Part shown: in pieces, positions 13,407 to 26,865 of the stretch
Layout of the letters: the number at the start of each line of letters is the position of its first letter
How positions within the stretch are numbered: position 1 is the stretch's first letter
NCBI GenBank assembly: GCA_000499405.2
Contig: HG738137.1
Location: forward strand, 25,227,843-25,291,842
Source of the DNA: Onchocerca volvulus
Lineage: Eukaryota > Nematoda > Chromadorea > Rhabditida > Onchocercidae
Length of the DNA: 64,000 nucleotides
Reading direction: 5' to 3'
Notes under the pieces: model-generated
Database searches by the model: none
Told to the model about the DNA's origin: nothing
Seen by the model: only the letters and a program-made list of their open reading frames with translations
Made by a program: the position numbers and the translations under genes

Positions 13407-15337
13407 TCTATATAAAAAAAAATGTAAATCTCCGTTGTTATTGTTGACATAATATTACAAGTTCTTCATCGATTGTTTTGAAATTTTGACACGACATTCC
13501 ATTGCATTCGAATAGACGCATGTTTTTATATAGATATACCTGCTTTTTTTTTTTTTTTTTTTTACCTGTTATCGGCGAAATCCGAAAGATGACAAATAGT
13601 ATAGACAGGTGGGAAAATATCTAGAGGTCAAATGGTAGAAGATGCTGACGAAGTCAAAAGATGCAGTCATAATAAACAGATATGATAAAGGTCAAATAGT
13701 GCACGACAATTATTAAAAACAAGGAGTTAGGGTCAAGAAGCGCGAAGAGCGTTTCAAATGGACCAATAAGGACAAACATGTTTTCCCTCTAAAATGATAA
13801 GTATGCGAGAAGAGGAGGAGCCTCGAAAGGGTTTAAAAAATTCGGATTTTTGAGCAGGACGACTTTCGATACGACGCGGAAACAGCAGTTCGTTTTACCT
13901 ACAAATTTCATCACCGGTGCAGCTATAATTCGATAACAAGGATCGATACATCCATAGCAACAGTTCGATAGTCCCGATAAATACGAGCAACAATTTAGCA
14001 GAAGACTCTGTTAGTACCCTTTCCTTATTTACCGTGCATTATTCGTTTACTGTTGTATAGTACGATATTATGTATCATGTTGAATTACCTAATAAAGCCT
14101 ATTGTTATCCTTGACTAATCACAGTAGCAATAAGAATCCATCTCCAATCCAACTAAACTATAAACCAAATTACACAAGCCCAGTCATACTTTTCCCGAAC
14201 ACCAGTTGCATCTACGATAGGACGAACTTCGAATTCTATCCTTTTAAATCCTTTCGAGACTCCTCCCCTTTAGCTGATTTCCATTGTTCTACTTCCTGAT
14301 TAATTAGCCTCACTTTCTTTGTCTGTAAATTGGAGCATTTTGATGATAAAGACGTTTATTTTTGAAAAATCATGTTTACCAAAAAATAAACATGTTTATT
14401 GTTCCTTTGAATTTATGTCGCACCATTTAACTTTTAGCACTCCTTGTTTACAATAATTGTCGTGGCACTATTTAGATTTTATGTAAACAAAAATGTAAAT
14501 ATTCGGTGTTACTTTTGACACAATGTTGCATTCGAATAGGCGCATGTTTTTATATAAACAAACCGACTTTTTTTTTTACCTAACACCTGTGACAGGTGAA
14601 ACATTCGAATGACATCGAATTTCAGAATGCTCCAATTCACAGATAAACAAAGTAAGGCCAATCAATCAAGTGATAACACAATGGAGGTAAGTAAGAGAGA
14701 GAAGCTTTGAAAGGATTTCAAAAGACATTATTTGGAAGTACAGTTCAAATTTAAGCTCGGAATTTTTACATCGACACAGCAATAGCAACAGTTCGGAGTT
14801 CAAAGAAACCATCAACAGCAACAATGCGAGAATTCAGTTGAATAGTATTGTGAAACAGCAATAGCAACAATCTAATAATTTAATTGAGCAGTATTCATAT
14901 AAGCGACGAAGGAAAGAATAACCCAGTGATTAATTTGAATGGATATTCCCTAACTGTTTGTTACGAAAAATTACTCTTCCATCAGTCAATAAAACTTTAT
15001 CAACAGAATTCGTCTCTGTCATACAAGATATAAAAGCAAGATTTCTAACGTCTATTGCTAACCGAGCTGAGTCATAATAACAAGAAGAAGCAATCTCAAC
15101 CCAACCAGATTACAATCCAAATCAAAACTTGACCAGATTTTCTTCCCCAAAATTTCCTACTTAACCAGACTGAATCACAGCAAGCATGTATATAAAAAGT
15201 ATATAATAACGTATCTAAAAACATAAAAACATGCGCGTATTCAAAGCAACGTTGCGTCAAAATTTCAGACCAATCGGTGAGAACTTTTGGAGTTTAAAAT
15301 TTTGAACAAAAGAATATTTTATTATATAGACTAGCTG
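13407..15337. mobile_element. Composite inverted-repeat transposable element (two joined copies)
   Basis: The left end TCTATATAAAAAAAAATGTA at 13407 is followed by the family sequence ending in GCGCATGTTTTTATATAG, a poly-T run and an ACCTGT block. A second left end occurs at about 14470-14600, with a palindromic CACCTGTGACAGGTG. At 15200-15337 the same terminal sequence returns in inverted orientation (AACATGCGCGTATTC ... TATATAGACTAGCTG). Internal blocks such as AGCAATAGCAACAGTTCGGA recur in the copy at 35285-36171. No transposase frame is visible, so this is a non-autonomous family with long terminal inverted repeats. Whether it is Helitron-like or a TIR/fold-back type is unresolved. Confidence 0.7.
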
Positions 15338-16199
15338 AGAGTGTGTGGCCGAGTTCATAATTATATATATATATTAAAAGAATACTAACTGTTTTGTAGC
15401 GGTTTTTGCATGATCATGTTTATACATAATATCTATTCACGTTTTCATCATTTAAATAAATAACCGCGAAACGCATACATGTTTGCCTCGTTTGCACTGC
15501 CGAAAGAAAATGTCAGTATTAACGAAAATTTAATAATTTATTTCCATAATAAAAATTTTATGAGGCACTATTTGTTATTCACAATGAAAAATGAATAAAT
15601 TACTAAGTTTAAGAGATACTGATCAAAAGAACAGTGGGTTCTTCACATTCTCTCGTCAACTGATCCATTTTACCAATCATTTTCTAATCATAAAGAAACA
15701 TCTGAATATCCCGAAATCTACTTTTAATGAAGGAAGCAAATTACGAGAAAGGATTTACAACCCGTACTCGTAAAGAATATACATATAATAAAAGTTTCAC
15801 ATAATAATTTATAACAATTTCGAAATTTACAGTGAAAAAGGAATGGAAAAGGCTATAGATAGCGAAATTAATTGTCAGAGAACGAACATTTTTCTGTATT
15901 GTTTAATCCATTATTCGACATGCGGTAGCTATGTAACTCTCGCGAAAAATCCACGAAAAATGACTAAACAGCTGTTACCAGATGATACCACGTCCTACGG
16001 AATGACAACCTAAACTATCAGTACTAGAATTGATACCATAATTATCAATTATTAAGGTGTAAATGAGAGTTTCTACGAAGAATACAATCAATTCGCAATA
16101 ATACAGAATTCCAAGTAGATATTACAACTAATTTTCTTCGACATTCAAATGAATACAATTTTGTACCTACTGTCATTCCTCCCTTTGCCACTTAAAATA

Positions 16200-16518
16200 T
16201 TAACTGGTACCGTTTCCACTGCATCCATCTAGTGCTTTCATCCGACACTTGGTCAACAGCGTCCAGATTTCACCTCTTATCCACACCGCTGCTTTTTCAT
16301 CAAGTTTTGCAATTCCTCGAATATAATCCGCAATTGATAAACCTACAAAACATTACTGACTGTTAAATTTGTGTTGATAATTTAAAAAAATAGTCAAATT
16401 AAAATGATTCACTTACCCAAAATATTTATTGACGGATTAAACAAAATAGTTTGACGATCGATATCATGTTTTTTCTTTTTTTTCTTTTTTAAATAAAATC
16501 TTTTGTATAAATGACTTT

Positions 16519-16556
<38 letters not shown>

Positions 16557-19381
16557 CATCTCCGTCACATAACCAGAAAATGCTTAGCAATGAATAACTT
16601 CTCGGTTACAATGACAACTTTTTTTATCACTCCTGGACCATTTCAACATGTGTTTCAGAAAGTACGGATTTCATTGTAAAAAATTCTTCCTTAGAAATCA
16701 ATGAAAAATCAATCACGAACCAAAATGGTCGAATTCATCCATTCTAGAGAAACAACTATCTTCCTTATCCTGTGTTTTTGAGTCAACATCTTTCTGAGTT
16801 TTGTAATCCGACGATCTGCCATGTTTTCTTTTACGGCGGAGTGGTAGCAAACTTGTAGTAGAAGTACCAGGTACTGAAAATTCTGAGCACGATTCTTTCG
16901 ATGGAATATTTTCATTCAGGTTTTGCAGACCATTTTCTTCATTCATCATAATGCAGTATCTAAATTTCATCAAGAAATAAATTTAGCATCTAAGTAATGC
17001 AAAAAAAAAAAAAAAAAAAATCTTGATTCGAAATCTCTGTCGATCAAAAATAAATGTTTGTATTTTTTTAAGAATCATTCTTGATCATCCCTTGTAAGTT
17101 ATTGAAGTTTTTTTTTTTTCCAATCTTATATATTTAACTACGCACAAAAAACGATTCATTTTTATTTCAAATTATAAAACAGTAAAATTTTTCGAAAAAA
17201 TAACAAATGAAACTCTTTATAATCTTACCGAGATTGTGGCAACTGCTTATACGGCATTAGAAATTTTAGTTCCTCGGAAAATTTGAATGATGGAAATCGG
17301 CAATCATTAGGCTCCATATTTCTGATTTTGTTGATGAAGCGTACATACTGATCTCTCAAAGACTTCCACTGCCTCGCTATATCATCCGCTAAATACTACT
17401 TTTTGCTAATTATTTTTAAATGACCTTTACTGCTATTTGTTACTTTCTTTCGCAACCTTTTTGACATGCACGTTTTCCGTTCCGCTTCGTATTGCTTCTT
17501 TTTAACTACCGTAATCATCTATAAGAATACAAGAAAAAAGTTAAAATTTTGGAATGAGGATCTTACTATTTGCCCGCATAATTTTCAAGAATATGAAGTC
17601 AGATCTACATCTTAGAACACCATTTCATAGCATTTCAAATAATTTGCATATTAAACATTTCATAAATCCTAATATTATTCATATTAACCTAACAATCATT
17701 TTGAAGATACCATTCAAAGCATATCCCGTTCGATGATAAAAAGATTCGATGACTTCGTTCCTTTCACTTGCCGCATACTGTAAATCTCTATATTTTGGAT
17801 GATTATGATCCCATAAACATGGTCGTTTCTTCATTTCTTGTATTAAAATTTCACGCAGATCATCCGTCCATATTACTGAAATTGTTCCGATAAAATCTAA
17901 AAAACTTTGATGTGGTTTCTCAAGCTTCTTATCACTTTTCATCATTTCCGTCATATCATTCAAATGTTCAACAAAAACTCACTCCTTGTTTTTGTCGATC
18001 GATCTTCTACAGCTGATGGTGATTTTGCATTTCCACCTACGACCACAACGTCTGCAATAAGTTTCAAATTTAATTTTAAAAATGAAATTCGGCATAAAAT
18101 CCTCATTCGTGAAATATGTTAATTACTTAAGAATATTACTAATATCATACATAAATATTAATAAAGTACTACATACCTAATTCTGGCTTGACAGACGATT
18201 CAGATGTAGTGGTAATTAAATTCGAAGGTGAGTAAATATGATCACTGAATGACATTGCCGTTACTGTAGTATGTTCGTTATGAGCATTAGCCGTGTTGTC
18301 ATCGGCATTGCCATAGTTACGTTGAACCTGAAATCCTTACAATAAAAAGACCATCAAATATTACTATAACGGACAGTAATTTTTCAGAATTGTTGTAAAT
18401 AATGAGTAGGCTTTATTTCAGTTTCTTTGACCTAAATCATATGCTTCCATAAGTATTAACTGTAAATCTCTTCATGAAAAAAAGGATTAAATGAATTTTG
18501 TTTTTTGTTTTTACAATGATTATATTTACAGATGGATTATTCGTACCGCGAAGAAAGATCTACGAGTAACGATTGCATTCTATGCGACAATTGAATTAAG
18601 AAGAATAGAGCATCTCAAATATTATTCAACAAACATAACAGAAATCATGAAAGAGATGACCTTTTCCGTAGAGGCAAGCAGTTGTTGAGTATTACTCTGA
18701 TCAGTAAAATTTACATCACCGGTATCATTACTATGCCAAACATTTGTTGAAACATTTCCCGATTCCGTTCCACTTGTTGCATTCGTTGTCGGACCGCTAA
18801 CAAGTGTGATGAAAGCATTTGATGATCCTAATCCATTAGTCCACTGTAATGCTCGACCATTATCGGTTGATTGTTCATTTCTGCAAAATCCCGATATACA
18901 GCGCGAGATGTCGGGATTATCGAGATTGGCAGGATATCGGGATTGGCGCGATTTCATACAGAATATTATATGTACATAGACTTATATGATATGCAAACTT
19001 CTGCTTAATCTTATTGCAGTTACAGATTTCGATGACTTTAACAGTTGGCCTAATTAGCTGGTAATTACGATACAATTAAATAGTAACCGGATACCAGAAA
19101 CTTTAAATAGGCTTATTTAAAGTTTCCGATATATACGGTTGCTATTTTCAAACTGAATAAGATGTGATAAATTCCAATCTTCACAAATTTACAGGTTGTT
19201 AGCAGATAATAATATTTATCATGCTAATAATGATGGGATAGTTAAAATCGAATCGGATAAATGAACTATAATATGATTCGATAAATGAAACATACTAAAA
19301 TTGAACAAACATCGATGAAACTTACGAAGCATTACCGAACTGACCGGTCCGTTCATCGGGTGCTTTCCTTGTCGGCATCAT
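16200..19381 (-). CDS. MADF-domain (Myb/SANT-like) protein
   Basis: MADF proteins are DNA-binding transcription regulators, often repressors. Nine exons: 19381-19326, 18880-18661, 18327-18177, 18051-17983, 17875-17711, 17505-17431, 17388-17229, 16959-16721, 16342-16200. They total 1278 nt, 425 residues, with phases closing throughout. The first ~165 residues are Asn/Thr/Ser-rich and unstructured. The MADF domain spans ~residues 168-290: KKRPCLWDHNHPKYRDLQYA gives the conserved LW and Y positions, and IARQWKSLRDQYVRFI gives the W-LRD-Y helix. A basic patch RRKRKHGRSS follows. The C-terminal exon (GLSIADYIRGIAKLDEKAAV region) may be the counterpart of the BESS or another interaction motif. The second exon uses a non-consensus GTCATC donor. 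Upstream it diverges from ZW10. The family call is good; no orthologue is named. Confidence 0.85.
16522..16551. repeat. TA dinucleotide microsatellite
   Basis: A run of about 15 TA units in the last intron of the MADF gene. Confidence 0.9.
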
Positions 19382-20636
19382 CGAAAGCCAAAATCGTACA
19401 ATAATAACAATTTGATACAATAATAATAAGTCTGTAATAATAAAGAGCTTCTATTTCATTTTAAATTTCAAAAATTCGTAAAATTTTGTAGAATTTTTAA
19501 AAAAAAAACTTTAACTTAATTAAATCAATAAAATTGGAATAATAATAATAACAACAACAATAATAATAACTACAGGTACAATTATTACTGCTACTATTAT
19601 TACTTGCGCAACCGCAATACAGTGGTAAATCCTACACACTACGCTGTCGCCAGTCGCATCGACAGCATCGCTACGATGTGCGTGCTGCATACTGCAGCTG
19701 CATCGCTGCATGCCTAACCATCAACACATCTCATTGCGTCATTTTTGTCTTACTCTCTGCCTTTTCTATTAACGATTACCTCTGGGATGTTAAGCATGGC
19801 ATTGAGCGACCGAAACGCTCTTTCGGCAAGAAGAATTTTGGATGTATGAGAATTTTGGCGGTTTCTTAAACGTTCACGTTTGCACGTACGTCAATTGGGA
19901 GACGTTTAGGGACACGTAGGTGAGTTGAGAGAATATGTAGGAGCAAGTGGGTTAATTGAGGAACATATAGGAGCACATTCAACTTAACTGATTTTTCTTG
20001 TTTAAGTCACGCTCAATTTTGGATTTAAATTTTACGATTGCAAATTTAATATAAATCAAAATAAAAAAAAAAAATTTTTTTTTCACATTTAAATTAATTA
20101 ATTTTTGCTTGCAAATCACGCTTAGATTTAGATTTAAACGTCATAATCACGTTTGCACGTAAATGAATTTAAAAAATATCCTTGTAGAAACATATTTCGA
20201 TTAACTAATTTTTGCATGTAAATAAATCAGTGAGGTGACGCTTAAATTTATATTGCTCTATTTGTATTACTGTTTTTTTAATTACTATAATACTGTTGTT
20301 GTACACTTCATTAAAATCCATTGAAATCTATCGCCTGTGTATCAGATCGGTGACTAAGATTACATAAAATCAGGTCAGTTAAATAAGAGCTGTATGCATA
20401 ATCCATGATTAAGATTAAAAAATGACTGAATATATACGATTGAATATATTTCACGTAAAATATTCGCGCCCGAGATATACCTTAAGTGCATAATTATGTC
20501 GAAATCTTATATTGTTATCTATCGATAACGTATTATCAAGATGAGATGTCGAGAATGATAACAGAGATATCACTGGGCGAGAAGTATTTCTTGTCATTTT
20601 TTCACGTATTATTTGTCACTTTTTATAGTAAAAATC
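19382..20636. promoter_or_regulatory. Divergent intergenic region between the MADF gene and ZW10
   Basis: The two flanking genes are transcribed away from each other, so both promoters should lie in these 1.25 kb. A short AAT/AAC microsatellite (about 19537-19575) and a GC-richer patch at about 19610-19920 are visible. No TATA-like or known factor site can be assigned with confidence. Confidence 0.5.
20612..20636 (+). promoter_or_regulatory. Candidate spliced-leader acceptor before ZW10
   Basis: The pyrimidine-rich CACTTTTTATAG ends at 20628, only 8 bases before the ATG at 20637. This is the spacing typical of nematode trans-splice acceptors and supports the chosen start over an in-frame ATG at 20613, which lies upstream of it. 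Confidence 0.55.
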
Positions 20637-23600
20637 ATGGCAGCGACTTTACGAATATCTGAAAGACGTGTAATATCGGTGCAGGATGTTGAGGATGATA
20701 AGAAAGACAATATTGGACGAGAAATAACATCTTTGGAGCGTCTAATAGCTACCGGTAAATTGTCTGATATAAGATACTTTAATTTGGCTGTATCCATTGC
20801 ACGATTCTGTCTCAGGAATATTTTCGGTGGTTTTTGCGATTATCCAAACAGTTGCCATATTATTGCTTTATATTATTATTTGTTTGTTGACATAATTTAT
20901 TTTAGCAATAACTGATATCGCATCAGAAATAAATAAGAAATATATGGAATGTATTCCTGATTTGGTCACAACTAATAAATTAATGGATACCATTCGTTCC
21001 ACTTGTAATACCATAAATCATTCAGTTGATTCCATTGCTGAAAACGTAGAAAGTATGTCGAAAGAAGTTGAATTGAATGTAAGTTTAATTATCAGATTTA
21101 TTTGAATTTCTTAGTATGAATATGTAAAACTTACTGAAATCAGCAGTAGTTTTCAATTATTAATTGACGAGAAAAGAAAAAAGTTTAGAAATGAATGAAC
21201 GCATCGTAAAAAATAGCATATGAAAATTATTGAGAAACTTATAAAATACAAAGTTTTTTATATTTGTTGTTAAGTCTGTTGTTAAGTTACTGCAGCAAGG
21301 CCATTAGCTAATGATCAATAAACTTGCTAAAGCTAGATTAAATAATAATCCTGCTTCATGTCTAATCTTGATATCATTAGTTACTTCTGGAAATACGAAA
21401 TTTTTTTTGCATATTTTCAAAAAATTTCTTTTTAAGAAAAAGGAATTGGAAAGATTAGAATATATAAAAGATTGGAAATTGAAAATGCATTCCCTAGAAG
21501 AAATTGAAGCATTGATATGTCAGTTGTGGTACTCATCAAATGAAGAAAATCCTCTAGTCAACACAAAACTGCTCGTAGAGCTGGAAGCAAAAGTAAAAAG
21601 TATCTTACAGGTATATTTTTTTTAGAAAATTCAGTCATGTCAGTTAGTAGTTCTTTCGGTATTGAATTAGTGAGGGATTATGAGTAGGGTCAAATTAATG
21701 GTACTACATCTTAATTTTATAGAATAGATTTGCGTTTTAAATTTCAAACATAACAGTAGAATAGTTTTAAATCTTATAAGAAATCGCTGATTATGTTATA
21801 GTTAATCAGTATTAACATATGGTTATGTTAATTCATATCTCCAGCAATATCTGTATTACCTTGATTTTCACATTTAGCTGAATTGTTGGAGATGTTATAA
21901 TAAACAAGGAGGAGAATTATTTTCCACTGTTTATGAAAACAATATAATATAATAACATTGTTATAAACAATATGTTAACTATTTTGGCTGAATAATTAAG
22001 GAGGATGAAACTATTGATAAAGCATTCGTGGAGCGCATTGGTCCAGCACTAAAAACAGAAGTTGTGACACTCCGACAAAGTCTAACATACATGTTTAATA
22101 ATTTCTGGGATCAAATATTTTCCTTACGAGAGCTCAATAATAAAGTTATTTTGCAGTTAACGGCATCTAGTTGTGATGCTCTGAACGAAGTATGTTTGTA
22201 TTTCGCAATTTGAAAATCAACTTTTTTTTTTCCTTTCGGAATGAATGAAAAATTCTAAGGCTAATTCTACTTTGTACTGTAATATGCAAAATCATTTTAA
22301 GCGTATTAAACATTTTATGATATTCTGTTTAAAAAAAAAAAAAAAAAAAAAATATTCTGTTTAAGTGAACAAATGAAAGACCATTTCAGAAGCTATCTGC
22401 AATGGATATTTTAAATATAATTGATACAAAGATTGAAAAACTGTCATCTGCTCTGTTGCATCATTTTTGTAAGAGATTAATTGCTGCAAAAGATCCTACA
22501 GAGATTATTATTTATCGTGATGGTAGTTCTTTCACAGAGCATGAATATGTGATACGCAAGGAAGCACAAATAAAAGATGGAAAGAAGATACGTCCTGATC
22601 CAGAAAAAGTTCTCCGGTGAGTTGAAAATATCACTTTGGATTCGGATATTTTCAAGAATATCTCTTATATGCAACTTCATAAGAATAGATTCCTTCCAAT
22701 GTTTTTAATTCCTTCTATTTGTTTTATGATGCAAAATTTGAAATATCTAATGTTTTGATTTCAGGATAGCTAATTTTTAAAAAATTGAATTTAATTTTTG
22801 GTTAAAAACACAGTTCTGTATTTTAGCAGAGCATCAAAATATTCAAACTCTTAGGAAATATTTCAGTATTTATTTTGTTTCATTATTCATTAAATTAAAT
22901 TTATGTTGAGTGCAACAAACATTTAAAAAAAAATAAACTAATATTTATACGTAAAAAGAATAAATAAATAAATAAATAAACTAATATTTATACTCGATGC
23001 ATCAAAATTAAAATGCTTGGATTACAGGTCAATGCTGGAGTTGTTCAAAAATCTAGCCAAAAATCTTGGTGCAATGAAGGTGAATGGAAAAGATTTGATA
23101 CAATTGATTGGTGATAAAATATCGAATGAAATTGTTGAATTATTAGTACATGAATGCCTTACACCAGCTATTCCTTATGAATCGAAAGATATACCTGCAT
23201 TTGAGGCCCTTCTTGAATCAGCAAATCAATTTGGCGAAGAAATGAAGGTTTCTAATTCAAAAATTTCAATTATATAGTTCTGGTCTTAATTCTAATCAAA
23301 AGATAAAATGATATGGATTAATTTTAACATTCATATTTCAGAAACTAGGATTTTTCACAAATTCAACTGAATCGTTCCGGAAATTTGCGGAAAATTACGA
23401 GACCACCTTCATTAATCGACGATGCAACAAGATTATTGGCGAAGCACGAGCCCTTATTGAAGCACCATTGACAGAATTTGTTTCAGTACATATTTTTTTT
23501 GTGTTTTGATTATTAGCCCTTATAGTAATAGAAAGACTATTCTGTGGAAATTTTCATTAGAATTCATTGCTGACTTCGTCATTCTGAATTAAATATATGT

Positions 23601-26600
23601 CTTTCTATATTAAATATAGCCAGTACACCGATGTACTGGCTATATATATATATATAAAGCACCACTCATGCTTTTCGCTTTTATTTACTTTTTCTTTTTG
23701 GAGATTTGTACTAAAAATCAGAGACCTTCAATACTAGCGGTTCCAACTGTTTTATAGGTTGGAAGCAATTCAGATACAGATGAAGATGAAACTGTTGAAG
23801 AATTTGTTAAACTTGGATTATGCAAATCAGAAGAAACTGTTGAAAATGAGGAACATTATCCGAAGTTGATGCGATTAGTGAACTGTCAAGTTAGGTGCGA
23901 TGTTTTGTTATTTGTTTGTCATAAAAAATTTTGAATATTTTTGCTCAAGAAACATTTTGTACTTATTTTCTTTTAAGCATCATTCTTGTCGAATGTAAAA
24001 TCCATTAATAGACTGTTATAATTGCTTTTGATACGTAGATTTCCGGCTGTATTCTAATGCATCATTTCGCTAATTCGTGCGTTGTTATTGATAGATGTTG
24101 GACTTTGATACATGACATCACGTTTGAATTATAGCGCTAAGTGATTTTGATGTTATATATTTTAGAGATTGAAATAATTTTAGTACTTCATTTGAAACCA
24201 TTGAAAATAATTGTCATAATTGTATTTATTTTAGTAAGACAGCTATTGATATAGCAGATTTAATAATACGAACATTGGATGATGCAGCGAAAGCCGATTC
24301 TGCTTCAGCTATGGCTAAAATTTTGCAAACAGCTCGCAATATAGTTGAACTCTATGCATGGACCTCACCCCGAAAACATGATTCTGAAATCTCTTCGGTT
24401 CCTGTTTTAGCAGGTTCTAACCTTCATTGTTTAAAAATGTTTTGTTTTTTGAATATTATCTTATATCAGAGCTACTCAGAAACTTGTTGCAATTCAGTAT
24501 AGTCATAACCAGACATGACCAACTTCAACCGTTTCGAAGAAAGTTCATCACGTTAGCCTTTAATATTCTGTTGCACTTGTTTGGGCTATTGATGAAATGT
24601 CTTTTGATAACATTCATTGAATTGTGATGGAATAGTATTAAATGACATTTTGAATTTGAAGTTGTTATAACTTAATGTATGAAATTTTTTATCCCGACGA
24701 TGAATAAAACGGGGAATTACCATTAGAGAAGAAATGAATCCAATGCTTGACAAAATAAATTAATTTTGGTGCGATTATTTGATTCTTAGCGGCTAGTGAA
24801 TTTATTTTCAGTTTGAATTCTTGGTAGAGATTTGTATAGATTTGACAATCATGTTATGAATTTTTTTTAGCAATATTTTACAACAACTGTTATTATATTT
24901 GTCATCGGTTAATGATTATAACAGTCGAAATACTACCGAAAATGCGCGACGTCATGCAGGTTACATTTTTATTTTTCCTTTTCCTGAATGAGATTTGCAA
25001 TTTGCTTATTCTTGCACTTATATTTCTAATTTTTTGACCTTGTTAATTATTTTGCTTTTTGTGGAAATTATAATGAGTTCTTCGCGCTAATATTTATCGT
25101 TTAATGTGTTTCTAATATTTTACGGTCTTGTTTATTGTACGGATAATTAAGTAAAATAAAATAAGCGTAATCAAATAACACAGGAATTTTTTTAAAAACA
25201 AATGCTCTTGAATGCTACTTCTTCACAGGCCAAAAATCTATTCATTTCTTTCACGGATTTCATTCCAAATCTTCGACAAATTGCTGCCGAATCAATGGAA
25301 AAGCAATTAGCACAATGCCGTCGTCAGATTTCTACTCTCTTGGCGAATGATAAAAGTTAGCATTTCTGCACACTTTCGTATGTGTTATGATTTCTCTATT
25401 TTCAAATCTTCCCAGCAATTGAATGATAGAAGTTTTCTAGTTTTTTTTGGCTTGGATGATGTTACACAATACGAGAAATGCATGAAATGTTTGGATGGAT
25501 GTATGATGCATCTGGAGCAAATTTCCGGAATCTGGAAAGATGTGAATTTTTTATTTACTTTAGGTTTTGGCTGATACTGGTTTTGTTATACTGTTTTTAA
25601 TCGAAAGTTCTTTTCCTTTTATGAGTTTTCTGACCAACTTTGTAATGATTCATAAATGCTCTTCGAAGGACTATGTACTGGATACTTGTTTATTTGTCTA
25701 ATATAATTAATTATTAAAACCAAAGAAAAAACACCTTTTCCGGATTTTATAATGAAGATTTTAAGAGATTCTTTTAAAATGAAATGCAATTTTCATAGGT
25801 GCTCACCAAAACAGTCTATGCGAAATGTGTTGGCAATATCATCTCTTTTTTCTTTAATACATTGATCAAAATGTTGTTATCTACGGAAGATATTCGAGCG
25901 ACTGATGCTGAATTAAGTGCTATAGTGTTGAGAAAAGTTTTGAAGAGATCGGAAATGCTATTCGTTGTAAGTTTTAGAAGTATTTTCATTTTGGTTTAGT
26001 CATTTGATTAATTTATCATAGGAACAAAAATAAAAAAGTATTTAAGTTTATTGATTCATTAGTAATGCTAAAATCGTAGACGATACATGAAAGCGAAATA
26101 TTTGACATCTGAACTATTTGATTTTTGCAATTGGTAGTTGAAATTTATGGTTTTTTTTTTTAATTTCGGAGGTACCGAAAGTTATTTTCATGCTTAATTT
26201 TTCAGCAATAACAACAATGGTTTTAATGTTGTTATTGGCAATAACAGTATTTTGATTTCATTTTAAAATATATTGCTTATTTTCATCATTAATGAAAAAA
26301 AAAAAAAAGAAAAAAATAATAACATGTGACGCTAAAAAAATATTTTTTAGACTGAACATTCGCAGCATTCTTCCATCCATAGATATGCCGAACCGTCATA
26401 TTTCCGCATCAAGGAATTATTGTTTTGCCTGGACTCATCTTTACAGGCTTGTATTTTTCATTTGCTATTATTGGTCTTTCTTATGTATATGTGAAAAATA
26501 GATGAACAAATAGGCAAAATTAGACTGATGTAATATTAAAATCAATGTTCCCCATCCAAAAGCAACTCATTAACACAAGCCATTATTTTAGAACATTTAT

Positions 26601-26726
26601 GATCGATGGTGTGATGGGAAAGGACCTCTAGCACAGTGGTTACAGGCAGATGAAGTGCGTTATTTGGTGAAAGCTCTATTCCAAAATACTGAAAAAAGAG
26701 CTCACGTACTATCGAAGATTAATTGA
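20637..26726 (+). CDS. czw-1: ZW10 kinetochore / vesicle-tethering protein
   Basis: ZW10 is a subunit of the RZZ complex that recruits dynein and checkpoint proteins to kinetochores, and of the NRZ tether at the ER. Fifteen exons: 20637-20754, 20906-21078, 21437-21610, 22001-22189, 22390-22616, 23028-23247, 23342-23485, 23758-23894, 24235-24413, 24871-24959, 25229-25355, 25441-25541, 25799-25966, 26351-26446, 26592-26726. They total 2277 nt, 758 residues, close to the ~780 usual for the family. The C-terminus is diagnostic: [15 protein letters not shown] and [19 protein letters not shown] align with the end of animal ZW10. [21 protein letters not shown] and ISGIWKDV match internal conserved blocks. 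The N-terminal third is helical and Glu/Lys-rich. The last intron starts with GC instead of GT (26447). The acceptor of exon 3 (TTTAAG, 21436) is weak and could shift slightly. Confidence 0.93.
22332..22368. repeat. Pure poly(A) insertion with a target-site-like duplication
   Basis: In a ZW10 intron a run of more than 20 A is flanked on both sides by ATATTCTGTTTAA. A 12-13 bp direct duplication around a bare A tail is the expected footprint of a 5'-truncated retroposon insertion. Confidence 0.6.
23615..23644. repeat. Perfect 13-bp hairpin in a ZW10 intron
   Basis: TATAGCCAGTACA, the loop CCGA and TGTACTGGCTATA form an exact inverted repeat, followed by a short TA run. No function can be assigned; it may be a short palindromic repeat. 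Confidence 0.8.
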
Positions 26727-26865
26727 TTTAACTGTCGATGAAAATCTCAGGAAAATAGTTCTATTATTTTAGGAGACTCAGAAAATGATTAAATATTCGT
26801 TTTGATGTAGTTTATAATAGGAAGCTGTTTCTGATGAATTGAATTATCCTGTGTATTTAATTTTA

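Larger units (their letters stand above)
10262..16199. other. Intergenic region between two minus-strand genes
   Basis: No gene is supported in these 5.9 kb. It holds a 28-bp minisatellite, a CA-rich microsatellite and a composite inverted-repeat transposable element, each listed separately. The part next to 10261 should contain the promoter of the long E2F transcript, and the part next to 16199 the 3' end of the MADF gene; no specific element is recognisable in either. Confidence 0.6.

Noticed and set aside
15591..15773. 60-codon plus-strand frame between the transposon and the MADF gene
   Set aside because: No splice sites, neighbours or family features support it.
21311..21436. ZW10 exon 3 extended upstream to an ATG at 21311
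   Set aside because: The upstream part lacks a usable acceptor and its residues do not fit the family; the exon is taken from the TTTAAG acceptor at 21436.
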